DNA of 64,000 nucleotides, from the NCBI GenBank assembly GCA_019163175.1, contig JAFLKN010000041.1, forward strand, positions 78,978 to 142,977. Direction: 5' to 3'. Below are positions 9,563-17,883 of this stretch, piece by piece. The stretch is from Prolixibacteraceae bacterium (GTDB lineage Bacteria; Bacteroidota; Bacteroidia; Bacteroidales; Prolixibacteraceae). Below the pieces are notes generated by a model. It ran no database searches and was not told where the DNA came from. It saw only the letters and a list, made by a program, of their open reading frames with translations. Positions within the stretch are counted from its first letter, which is position 1. Every line of letters starts with the position of its first letter. Both the position numbers and the translations under genes were made by a program.

Positions 9563-10825
9563 ATGACCTCCAAAGAACGATTTGATATGACTATTAACCA
9601 CAAGCAACCCGACCGTATAGTGGTTGATTTAGGTGGAACTGCGGTAACAGGAATCCATGTTCTGGCTGTTGAAAACCTCAGAAAATATTATGGGCTGGAA
9701 GCCAGGCCGGTTCGCGTTATCGAACCTTATCAAATGCTTGGTTTGGTTGATGATGAATTGATAGAAATGATGGGTATTGATGTTGTTGGTGCCTGGGGCA
9801 AAAACAACATGTTTGGTATTTACAACCACGAACCGATGAAGGAACTGAAGACTTTTTGGGGTCAAACAGTGCTTGTTCCTGAAGGTTTCAACACAACATA
9901 CGATGAAAAAGGTGATTTGCTGATTCATCCTGAAGGAGATTTGTCAGTACCAGCCTCCGCCCGCATGCCAAAAGCAAGTTATTTTTTCGATGCGGTTATC
10001 AGGCAGGAACCCGTTGACGATGAAAATCTTGATGTCCAGAATAATCTGGAAGAATTTGGTTTGATTACTGACGGTGAATTGCAGTTTTGGAAAGATGCAG
10101 CTCAAAATGCTCGCGCTACCGGAAAGGCAGTTATTGCCGGATTGGGAGGAACAGCCTTGGGTGATATTGCCTTGGTTCCCGGTTTGCAGATGAAACATCC
10201 GAAAGGTATTCGCGACATTGCAGAATGGTATATGAGTACTGTTTTGAGGCCTGATTACGTTCGGTCAATTTTCGACCGGCAGAGCGAGATTGGACTTGAA
10301 AACTTCCGTCGCTTGCACGAAGTAATTGGCGATAATATCGATGCCGTTTTTATTTGCGGAACCGATTTCGGTACTCAGGATTCAACATTTTGTGCACCTG
10401 AGCAATTTGACGAATTGTGGTTACCGTATTACCGGCGCATAAACGATTGGGTACATTCAAATACTGGTTGGAAAACATTTAAACACTCTTGTGGCGCGGT
10501 TGAAACGTTTATGTCGCGTTTTATTGATGCTGGTTTCGATATTATTAATCCGGTGCAGGTTGCAGCCAAAGGAATGGATCCGGCCCACCTGAAAAATGCC
10601 TATGGCAAAGATCTCGTTTTCTGGGGTGGAGGTATCGATACGCAAAAAACACTGCCATACTCTACTCCGGAACGGGTGCGCGAAGAAGTCCTTTATTTGT
10701 GCGAAATATTTGCTAAAGACGGTGGATTTGTGTTCAACACGGTTCACAATATTCAAGCTAATGTGCCGGTTGAAAATATTGTAGCTATGGTTGATGCGAT
10801 TAAAGAATTTAACGGAAGAAACTAA
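9563..10825 (+). CDS. Uroporphyrinogen decarboxylase-like (URO-D/MtaA-type) protein
   Basis: A 420-residue cytoplasmic protein of the URO-D superfamily, which includes heme-pathway decarboxylase and corrinoid-dependent methyltransferases (MtaA, CmuA). The start MTSKERFDMTINHKQPDRI and the central GGTALGDIALVPG and FICGTDFGTQ segments, with the C-terminal HSCGAVETFMSRFIDAG and NPVQVAAKGMD, follow the methyltransferase-like branch (His and Cys of the HSCG zinc-site type are present). It is longer than HemE (about 350) and lacks the HemE N-terminal substrate motif. It is followed after 25 bp by a GH120 glycosidase gene, so it may serve catabolism of a sugar or methylated sugar; that is inference only. 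Confidence 0.8.
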   Translation: MTSKERFDMTINHKQPDRIVVDLGGTAVTGIHVLAVENLRKYYGLEARPVRVIEPYQMLGLVDDELIEMMGIDVVGAWGKNNMFGIYNHEPMKELKTFWGQTVLVPEGFNTTYDEKGDLLIHPEGDLSVPASARMPKASYFFDAVIRQEPVDDENLDVQNNLEEFGLITDGELQFWKDAAQNARATGKAVIAGLGGTALGDIALVPGLQMKHPKGIRDIAEWYMSTVLRPDYVRSIFDRQSEIGLENFRRLHEVIGDNIDAVFICGTDFGTQDSTFCAPEQFDELWLPYYRRINDWVHSNTGWKTFKHSCGAVETFMSRFIDAGFDIINPVQVAAKGMDPAHLKNAYGKDLVFWGGGIDTQKTLPYSTPERVREEVLYLCEIFAKDGGFVFNTVHNIQANVPVENIVAMVDAIKEFNGRN

Positions 10826-10850
10826 CATCCCAATTTAAACCTGACTAAAA

Positions 10851-12791
10851 ATGATAAAACTAAAGTCCAAATTGCTGTCGCTATTGTTGTTGATAGCAAT
10901 TACCGGTTCAGCCAAAGAGTATCATGTTTCTGTAAACGGTAATGATCAGAACGAAGGTTCTGTCGCAAAACCATTCCGAACCATCAATTTTGCGGCACAG
11001 CTGGCTCAGGCCGGTGATGTTATAACCGTTCATGCCGGAACATACCGGGAGCATATCAATCCGGCCAGAGGTGGTGAAAACGATTCCAGGCGAATTATTT
11101 ACAGGGCAGCTTCCGGCGAAAAAGTTTCTATCAAAGGTTCTGAGGTGATTACAGGATGGAAAAAGGAAAAAAGCGGAATCTGGAAAGTAGTTATTCCGAA
11201 CACATTCTTTGGCAATTACAATCCATACAAAGATTCAATCAATGGCGACTGGTTCAATAATCATGGACGGATTCACCATACCGGAGAGGTTTTTCTGAAC
11301 GGAAAGTCGCTCTACGAAAAAGAAACACTCGAAAAAGTTGTCAATCCAGTGGCTGATACTAAAATTCAGGATGTGGAGGGATCGACTTATGCCTGGTACT
11401 GCAGTAGTGATAACATGAATACAACCCTTTGGGCCAATTTTCACAGTCATGATCCGAACAAGGAATTGGTTGAGATCAGTGCCCGCCCTACTTGCTTTTA
11501 TCCTGAAAAAATGCGATTAAATTACATTACAATTCAGGGATTTAGCATTAGTCAGGCGGCAACGCAATGGGGAGCGCCAACAGCCGAACAGGTGGGTATG
11601 ATTGCGGCACATTGGTGCAAAGGCTGGATTATCGAAAATAATGTGATCAGCGATTCCAAATGTTCGGGCATCACACTCGGGAAAGAGCGTGGAACCGGTC
11701 ACAATGTTTGGTCGGCCGATCAGGAAAATATTAATCGCGATGGAAACATTCACTACATCGAAGTCTTGTTCAGGGTGCTTCGGAATGGATGGAACAAAGA
11801 AAATGTTGGTTCGCACATTGTGCGTAACAACACCATTTTTAATTGTGAACAGACTGGTATTTGCGGAAGCATGGGAGCAGCATTCAGTACCATCGAAAAC
11901 AACCACATTTATAACATTTATACAAAACGACAATTCTCAGGAGCCGAAATTGGCGGCATTAAATTTCATGCTGCTGTCGATGCACAAATTAAAAATAACC
12001 GTATACACCATACCGGAAGGGGCATTTGGCTCGATTGGATGACACAGGGAACTCGGGTTTCCGGTAATCTGTTTTATGGGAATGATATGGAAGATATTTT
12101 TCTGGAAGTGAATCACGGTCCGTTTATCGTCGATAATAATATTCTTTTGTCTCCGGTTTCTATCCGCACACAATCAGAAGGCGGAGCTTACTTGCATAAC
12201 TTGGTTGCAGGTGCTGTTTTTACCTGGCCCGATCTCAACCGCTTTACTCCATACTTTTTGCCGCACTCAACCGATATAGGTGCTTTAACAACCGTTCTCG
12301 GGGGAGATGACCGCTTTTACAACAATATTTTTGTAGGGCAGGGAAATGATCTTTCGAATGATACTTCTAACATCGTAAATCCGTGGGATTCAAAAAACAA
12401 ATACAGATTTGGGTTGGCTGGTTATAATCAGGCGAAAGCACCAGTTTGGATAAGCGGAAATCTATATTATAACGGAGCTAAACCATCGAAAAAAGATTTG
12501 AATCAACTTGTTGAACCAGCGTTCAATCCAGGCATTAATCTGACCGAAGAAGGTGATCATGTTTATCTGAGCATGGCATTTAATCAAAGTTTTACTGGAG
12601 TGAAAACACAAATGATTACAACTGAAGTGCTGGGAAAAGCAAAAATTCCAAAAGCAAGATTTGATAATCCCGATGGCTCACCATTAAAAATTGATATCGA
12701 TTATTTGGGAAAGAAACGCTCCGAAACCAATCCATCGGCCGGACCTTTTGAAAAACCGGAGACGGGAGAATTAAAGTTGAAGCTTTGGTAA
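10851..12791 (+). CDS. Secreted right-handed beta-helix glycosidase, GH120 beta-xylosidase family
   Basis: A 646-residue protein with signal peptide (MIKLKSKLLSLLLLIAITGSA). After it come EYHVSVNGNDQNEGS and KPFRTINFAAQLAQAGDVI, a DUF1565-type opening, then a beta-helix made of repeats such as IIENNVISDS, HIVRNNTIFNC and TIENNHIYNI. The layout (PNTFFGNYNPYKDSINGDWF, FHAAVDAQIKNNRIH, LPHSTDIGALT) matches GH120, whose characterised member is the Thermoanaerobacterium xylosidase XylC. The two catalytic acids fall at D395 (GIWLDW) and E419 (DIFLEVNHG), 24 residues apart as against 23 in XylC; this is from memory of that family. Likely releases xylose from xylo-oligosaccharides in the periplasm. 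Family is fairly sure, exact substrate not. Confidence 0.85.
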   Translation: MIKLKSKLLSLLLLIAITGSAKEYHVSVNGNDQNEGSVAKPFRTINFAAQLAQAGDVITVHAGTYREHINPARGGENDSRRIIYRAASGEKVSIKGSEVITGWKKEKSGIWKVVIPNTFFGNYNPYKDSINGDWFNNHGRIHHTGEVFLNGKSLYEKETLEKVVNPVADTKIQDVEGSTYAWYCSSDNMNTTLWANFHSHDPNKELVEISARPTCFYPEKMRLNYITIQGFSISQAATQWGAPTAEQVGMIAAHWCKGWIIENNVISDSKCSGITLGKERGTGHNVWSADQENINRDGNIHYIEVLFRVLRNGWNKENVGSHIVRNNTIFNCEQTGICGSMGAAFSTIENNHIYNIYTKRQFSGAEIGGIKFHAAVDAQIKNNRIHHTGRGIWLDWMTQGTRVSGNLFYGNDMEDIFLEVNHGPFIVDNNILLSPVSIRTQSEGGAYLHNLVAGAVFTWPDLNRFTPYFLPHSTDIGALTTVLGGDDRFYNNIFVGQGNDLSNDTSNIVNPWDSKNKYRFGLAGYNQAKAPVWISGNLYYNGAKPSKKDLNQLVEPAFNPGINLTEEGDHVYLSMAFNQSFTGVKTQMITTEVLGKAKIPKARFDNPDGSPLKIDIDYLGKKRSETNPSAGPFEKPETGELKLKLW

Positions 12792-12943
12792 GTAAAAAGA
12801 GTTTTAGGTTTGCATGTAAAATCAGTCTTGTTAGATTTCAGAATTAGGACAGGACACTTTCTCATGTTGAATTTAGAAAATGGCTTTTTAATTCATAGCG
12901 GAATTCCTTCTTTTGCACCTACTATAAATTACTCTAAAAATTT

Positions 12944-13723
12944 ATGAAGTCTACAAAACAAATCTGGCAGAAATGGTCAACCACCGTAAAAGTATTGCCA
13001 CTTATTTTATTAGTCGCGTTTTTAAAGCTTCTTTCGCACAAGTTTGGGTTGGAAGTTATGGAGCTAAATGCACTATTTACCAGTCTTGTTGCCGGTACAA
13101 TCTTTCTTATCGGTTTTCTGATTAGCGGAGTACTTTCTGACTACAAGGAAAGTGAGAAAATACCCAACGAATTAACTGCTTCGATAAAATCGTTAACTGA
13201 TGATGCCTATACCATCTGGAAAAGCAAAAATTCAGCAACAGCTCGCGAATTTATTGATTTCCAAAAGGGATTTCTGGACTCCGTTATTATGTGGTTTTAT
13301 AAAAAGGAACGGACAAAAACCTTATTGGAAAAAATCAGTCAGATGAATGATTTCTTTGTTGAGTTGGATAAAGAAGGAATCATTCCGGCTTATATAGTCA
13401 AAATGAAAAATGAGCAAAACAATATACGGAAACTTATTCTTCGGGTTGATACTATTCGGGATACGGACTTTATTGGTTCTGCTTATGCTATTGTTGAAAC
13501 AATGGGTTTCCTGACCGGATTGGGTCTGATCATGATAAAGATAGAGCCATTTTATGCATCACTATTTGTTACTTTGTTGGTTACATTTTTGATGTCTTAT
13601 ATGGTTTTTCTGATTATCGACCTCGATAATCCGTTTGACTATTCAACTAAGGGCGAAAGCGGTACTGAAATCTCATTGAAACCACTTCATGATTTAGATT
13701 TGGTAATGAAGGATTTTAATTAA
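12944..13723 (+). CDS. Membrane protein of bestrophin-like (DUF4239-type) architecture
   Basis: A 259-residue protein with four hydrophobic segments in two pairs (about residues 16-33 and 42-64, then 180-200 and 205-225), with a charged, helical cytoplasmic stretch between. This pairing, with the DTIRDTDFIGSAY loop before the third helix, resembles the DUF4239 bestrophin-like domain. I do not recognise a closer family. It stands alone between the GH120 gene and a strong bidirectional terminator shared with the citrate synthase gene. A TTCTTTTG box (7 of 8 positions of the -7 consensus) lies at 12908-12915. Function unknown; an ion channel role would follow only if the family assignment holds. 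Confidence 0.65.
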   Translation: MKSTKQIWQKWSTTVKVLPLILLVAFLKLLSHKFGLEVMELNALFTSLVAGTIFLIGFLISGVLSDYKESEKIPNELTASIKSLTDDAYTIWKSKNSATAREFIDFQKGFLDSVIMWFYKKERTKTLLEKISQMNDFFVELDKEGIIPAYIVKMKNEQNNIRKLILRVDTIRDTDFIGSAYAIVETMGFLTGLGLIMIKIEPFYASLFVTLLVTFLMSYMVFLIIDLDNPFDYSTKGESGTEISLKPLHDLDLVMKDFN

Positions 13724-13726
13724 AAG

Positions 13727-13763
13727 CAAAAGAGGCTGATCCCAAGTGGGTCAGCCTCTTTTG
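13727..13763. terminator. Bidirectional terminator between membrane protein and citrate synthase genes
   Basis: CAAAAGAGGCTGATCC pairs with GGGTCAGCCTCTTTTG (one G-T wobble), with A and T tracts on either side. It serves the plus-strand gene ending at 13723 and the minus-strand citrate synthase gene ending at 13783. Confidence 0.85.
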
Positions 13764-13782
13764 ATATCTGAAAGAATCAGTT

Positions 13783-15099
13783 TTATTCTGATCTTGGAAT
13801 GCCTGCTTTGTTCAGGAACCATTCCATTGTTTGTGAGTTCGGACGTTCAATAGGAAGTCCGTACACACGGTCGAAAACCAATGAGGACAGTACACCAAGT
13901 GAGCGTGAAACTCCAAACAGAACTGTGTAGAAATTAGATTCGGTGATGCCGTAATGATTGAGTAATGCACCACTAAATGCGTCCACATTTGGCCATGGAT
14001 TTTTAATTTTTCCTGTTGCATCAAGAATTGGCGGAGCAACCCGATAAATGGCATTTACAGTATTAATCAACTTGTCGTTTACAATGTATTTTTCGGCAAA
14101 TTGCTGCTGAACTGTGAAACGTGGATCGGTGATACGCAAAACAGCATGTCCGTAACCAGGAACTACTCTTCCCTGAATCAGAGTCTGTTCGATGTAATTT
14201 GCAATCTGCTGATCTGTAGGTTCATCAGTTCCAATTTGTTGGAGCATTTCTGCTATCCAATCCATTACTTCCTGATTGGCAAAACCGTGCAATGGACCTG
14301 CTAATCCAACCATTCCGGCAGCAAAAGCATAATAAGCATTGCTTAAAGCAGAACCTACCAGGTGAGTGGCATGTGCTGAAACATTTCCTCCTTCATGGTC
14401 GGCATGAATTACCATGTACAAGCGCAGAAGACGTTTCACTTCAACTGAATCGTGACCCATCATATGAGCAAGGTTTCCTGCCCAGTCAAGAGTTGGGTTT
14501 GGCTCAATATGATTTCCATTGTGGTAAATACGGCGATAAATATAAGCCGCAATACGAGGCAGACGAGCAATTAGGGTCATCACATCTTCGTACATGAAAT
14601 CCCAATAGAATTTTTTATTTACTCCAGCACGATACGCTTTCATGAATACAGAATCGTATGCCATTGAAAGGATTGCTGTACTAAATTGGGTCATTGGACG
14701 ACTGTTTTTAGGCAAAGCATCGATCACATCGAAAACGTGTTGTGGTACGTGCGCACGGGTTGCCCAGTCTTTCGAAATATTGATTACATCTTCCTTTTCA
14801 GGTATTTCACCAATCATCATCAGGTAAAACAATCCTTCAGGAAGTGGTTCTCCGTCTTTATCAAGTTTTGGGAGTTTTTCCTGTAATTCAGGCAGTGAGT
14901 AACCACGGAAACGGATACCTTCATTTGCATCAAGTTTTGATGTCTCCGTTAACAAGGCAGGTATACCTTTCATGCCCGAAAGTACCTGGTCAATAGTTAC
15001 CTGACCAAGAACAACATCACCATGATCTTTTCTAAGTTTTTGAATATCAACCATGCTTTTCATGGCTTTTTCATAGAACCTGTTTTTAATGTATTCCAT
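13783..15099 (-). CDS. gltA: Citrate synthase, eukaryotic/mitochondrial type
   Basis: A 438-residue enzyme condensing acetyl-CoA and oxaloacetate to citrate. It is not the E. coli GltA type: the stretches DHEGGNVSAHATHLVGSAL, GLAGPLHGFANQEV, GRVVPGYGHAVLR, KNPWPNVDAFSG and YTVLFGVSRSLGV are near copies of the mitochondrial enzyme. The catalytic triad is in place at H271, H318 and D373 (pig heart numbering 274/320/375). Such eukaryote-like citrate synthases are known in some bacteria, including Geobacter and Bacteroidota. It is the last gene of an aconitase-IDH-IDH-citrate synthase series, 45 bp after the NAD-like isocitrate dehydrogenase gene and before a strong terminator. The NADH-allosteric site of hexameric type-II enzymes is absent. 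Confidence 0.95.
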   Translation of the reverse strand: MEYIKNRFYEKAMKSMVDIQKLRKDHGDVVLGQVTIDQVLSGMKGIPALLTETSKLDANEGIRFRGYSLPELQEKLPKLDKDGEPLPEGLFYLMMIGEIPEKEDVINISKDWATRAHVPQHVFDVIDALPKNSRPMTQFSTAILSMAYDSVFMKAYRAGVNKKFYWDFMYEDVMTLIARLPRIAAYIYRRIYHNGNHIEPNPTLDWAGNLAHMMGHDSVEVKRLLRLYMVIHADHEGGNVSAHATHLVGSALSNAYYAFAAGMVGLAGPLHGFANQEVMDWIAEMLQQIGTDEPTDQQIANYIEQTLIQGRVVPGYGHAVLRITDPRFTVQQQFAEKYIVNDKLINTVNAIYRVAPPILDATGKIKNPWPNVDAFSGALLNHYGITESNFYTVLFGVSRSLGVLSSLVFDRVYGLPIERPNSQTMEWFLNKAGIPRSE

Positions 15100-15144
15100 A
15101 ATATATAGGGTTTTTAAATTTTAGTTGGAATAAACTTTCCTAAA

Positions 15145-16410
15145 TTAATGAATATTTCGGATTATCTCGTCTGCAAAATCCGAAGTCGATAATAAAGTTG
15201 CACCTTCCATCATACTAAACAAATCAGAAGTAACTTTTCGTTTCGAGAATGTATGTTCCATAGCATCGTAAACATGTTCAGCGGCCTTATACCAACCTAA
15301 ATATTCGAGTAGCATGGCTCCTGAAAGGATAAGCGATCCGGGATTCGCTTTTCCGGTTCCGGCAATATTAGGTGCTGTCCCATGGGTCGCTTCAAAAATA
15401 GCGTAACCGCTGTTGTAATTGATGTTAGCTCCTGGCGAAATTCCAATACCACCAACCATTGCTGCCAATTGATCCGAAACGTAGTCGCCATTCAGGTTTA
15501 ATGTAGCAATTACCGAATGGTCAAACGGATGCAATAAACTTTCCTGAAGAAAGGCATCGGTGATACAATCTTTAATGATCACTTTCCCAGATGCTTTTGC
15601 AGCTTCCATCGAAGCATTTGCTTCTGCTTTGCCCAATTGCTTTTCGATTTGCTGATATTGTTTCCAGGTAAATGTATGGTCGGCAAATTCAGTTTCGGCT
15701 AAGTCGTATCCCCAGTTTTTGAAAGCTCCTTCGGTAAATTTCATGATATTACCTTTATGAACGATCGTAACTGAAGGAAGTTCGCGTGCTATAGCATATT
15801 GGATAGCTGCTTTAATAAGCCGTACCGAACCTTCTTTTGAAACAGGTTTTACGCCGAAGGAACTGGTTTCAGGGAAACGAATTACCTCGACACCCATTTC
15901 GTTGATCAGAAAATCGCGGAACTTGATGGCCTTTTCAGTGCCTGTCATAAATTCAATTCCGGCATAAATATCCTCGGTATTTTCTCTGAAAATATGCATG
16001 TCGACCAATTCCGGATACCTGATAGGTGAGGGGACACCCTTGAACCAACGGATAGGACGGAGGCAAACATACAAGTCTAACGTTTGGCGAAGTGCTACAT
16101 TAAGAGAGCGGATACCATCGCCAACTGGTGTTTCGAGCGGACCTTTTATTCCAACCAAATACTCCTGAAAAGCTTCAAGCGTTTCGTCTGGCATGTATGT
16201 TCCGGTTAGTTCAAAGGCTTTTTTACCAGCCAGAACTTCTTTCCAGACGATCTTCTTTGAATCACCATACGCTGCTTTTACAGCAGCATTAATAACCCGC
16301 TGGCTAGGTTCAGTAATGTCTTTCCCGATTCCATCCCCTTCAATAAATGGAATAATTGGCTGATCAGGGACGATTAACTGGCCATCTTTAAACTGTATGT
16401 TTTGACTCAT
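15145..16410 (-). CDS. icd: Isocitrate dehydrogenase, E. coli-type fold with NAD-like cofactor residues
   Basis: A 421-residue dimeric prokaryotic-type [13 protein letters not shown] carries the substrate-binding Ser (S102) that AceK phosphorylates in E. coli; [31 protein letters not shown] and [18 protein letters not shown] are standard. The cofactor loop reads [16 protein letters not shown]: N348, I349 and A355 stand where E. coli has K344, Y345 and V351. NAD-dependent homologues have Asp/Ile/Ala there, so NAD use is likely (inference from the family's known determinants). It follows a second, eukaryote-type IDH after a 154-bp spacer full of GTCATT/AATGAC words. Likely the catabolic TCA enzyme. 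Confidence 0.92.
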   Translation of the reverse strand: MSQNIQFKDGQLIVPDQPIIPFIEGDGIGKDITEPSQRVINAAVKAAYGDSKKIVWKEVLAGKKAFELTGTYMPDETLEAFQEYLVGIKGPLETPVGDGIRSLNVALRQTLDLYVCLRPIRWFKGVPSPIRYPELVDMHIFRENTEDIYAGIEFMTGTEKAIKFRDFLINEMGVEVIRFPETSSFGVKPVSKEGSVRLIKAAIQYAIARELPSVTIVHKGNIMKFTEGAFKNWGYDLAETEFADHTFTWKQYQQIEKQLGKAEANASMEAAKASGKVIIKDCITDAFLQESLLHPFDHSVIATLNLNGDYVSDQLAAMVGGIGISPGANINYNSGYAIFEATHGTAPNIAGTGKANPGSLILSGAMLLEYLGWYKAAEHVYDAMEHTFSKRKVTSDLFSMMEGATLLSTSDFADEIIRNIH

Positions 16411-16564
16411 AATTTACTGATTTATTTTCAATGTCATTGATAGTCATTAAGTCATTCAATTGTCAGCATTTAACTTCGATTCGATATTTTACTATGAATG
16501 ACGTGAAACAAATGACTACAAATGAAAGTAGTCACTGCATAAACTATTGAATTCAGACCACTTC
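16411..16564. repeat. Intergenic GTCATT/AATGAC word repeat
   Basis: Three GTCATT words (16433, 16443, 16451) followed by two AATGAC words (16497, 16511), so the spacer can fold back on itself between the two isocitrate dehydrogenase genes. It contains no ORF. A spacer of the same make-up lies before arcB (22796-22935). Confidence 0.6.
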
Positions 16565-17794
16565 TTAGTTTAACTTCTTCTGGAGATTGGCGTCGATCGC
16601 ATCCAAAAATCCTTCAGTCGTCAGGTAATTTTCTGTTTTTAAATCATCACCATAAACAATCAAAGCTAAATCTTTGGTCATTTTACCTTCTTCAACAGTT
16701 TCAATACAGACTTGTTCCAGAGCCAATGAAAAATCAATCAAAGCCTGGTTACCATCCAATTTCCCACGGAAAGCCAAACCACGTGTCCATGCATAAATTG
16801 ATGCAATCGGGTTGGTCGAAGTTGGTTTGCCTTGTTGGTGCATCCGGTAATGCCGGGTCACTGTACCATGAGCTGCTTCAGCTTCCATTGTTTTTCCGTC
16901 AGGAGTAATCAAAGTTGAAGTCATTAATCCGAGTGAGCCAAATCCCTGTGCGACGGTGTCCGATTGAACATCGCCATCATAGTTTTTGCAGGCCCAAACA
17001 AATCCACCTTCCCATTTCATACAGGCAGCTACCATGTCATCGATCAAACGGTGTTCGTAGGTAATTCCGGCGGCATCAAAAGCTGATTTAAATTCAGTAT
17101 CAAATACATCCTGAAAAATATCTTTGAAACGTCCATCGTATTTTTTCAGGATGGTGTTTTTGGTTGAAAGGTAAAGTGGCCATTTTTTAGCCAACGCCTG
17201 ATTCATACAAGCACGCGCAAAACCAGTGATCGATTCGTCAGTATTGTACATGGCCATCGCCACGCCATCACCTGCAAAGTCGTATACTTCGAACGAAGAT
17301 TCCTTGCTGCCATCTTCGGGTGTGAATGTAATGGTGAGTTTGCCTTTTCCTTTGGTCACAAAGTCGGTTGCACGATATTGATCTCCAAAAGCATGACGAC
17401 CGATGCAAATGGGTTGTTTCCAACCTGGCACCAGACGTGGAATATTACTGATGATGATAGGTTCACGGAAAACAGTGCCATCCAGAATGTTGCGGATGGT
17501 TCCGTTTGGTGATTTCCACATTTTTTTCAATCCGAATTCAACAACACGCGCTTCATCTGGAGTAATGGTGGCACATTTGATACCAACGCCATATTTTTTG
17601 ATTGCATTAGCTGCATCAATAGTTACCTGATCGTTTGTTTCATCACGGTATTCCATCCCCAAATCGTAGTATTTAATATCTACATCGAGGTAAGGAAAAA
17701 TCAGTTTCTCTTTAATGAACGACCAGATTACACGGGTCATTTCATCCCCATCCAGCTCAACAACCGGGTTTGCTACTTTGATTTTTTGTTTCAT
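16565..17794 (-). CDS. NADP-dependent isocitrate dehydrogenase, eukaryotic type
   Basis: A 409-residue enzyme unrelated at close range to the neighbouring icd product. [50 protein letters not shown] and [20 protein letters not shown] are signatures of the IDH1/IDH2 family. The NADP-binding pair R314-H315 matches the human IDH1 positions exactly, and the isocitrate-binding Arg is R133. The start at 17792-17794 ([18 protein letters not shown]) is preferred over an ATG ten codons upstream in the repeat region. Likely produces NADPH and 2-oxoglutarate for biosynthesis while the next gene product works with NAD. It lies between aconitase and icd on the same strand. Confidence 0.93.
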   Translation of the reverse strand: MKQKIKVANPVVELDGDEMTRVIWSFIKEKLIFPYLDVDIKYYDLGMEYRDETNDQVTIDAANAIKKYGVGIKCATITPDEARVVEFGLKKMWKSPNGTIRNILDGTVFREPIIISNIPRLVPGWKQPICIGRHAFGDQYRATDFVTKGKGKLTITFTPEDGSKESSFEVYDFAGDGVAMAMYNTDESITGFARACMNQALAKKWPLYLSTKNTILKKYDGRFKDIFQDVFDTEFKSAFDAAGITYEHRLIDDMVAACMKWEGGFVWACKNYDGDVQSDTVAQGFGSLGLMTSTLITPDGKTMEAEAAHGTVTRHYRMHQQGKPTSTNPIASIYAWTRGLAFRGKLDGNQALIDFSLALEQVCIETVEEGKMTKDLALIVYGDDLKTENYLTTEGFLDAIDANLQKKLN

Positions 17795-17883
17795 TTTTTT
17801 AGAATTTTCACCACATAGGCACATAGGTCACATAGTTCTAATTATTCTATGTGTGCTATGTGTCTATATGGTTGTTTTTATGA
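17795..17883. repeat. Inverted cluster of CACATAG heptamers
   Basis: Three CACATAG copies (17812, 17820, 17829) are followed by two reverse-complement CTATGTG copies (17847, 17856). The halves CACATAGGTCACATAG and CTATGTGTGCTATGTG pair at 14 of 16 positions around the spacer TTCTAATTATT. It fills the gap between aconitase and IDH genes. Confidence 0.75.
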
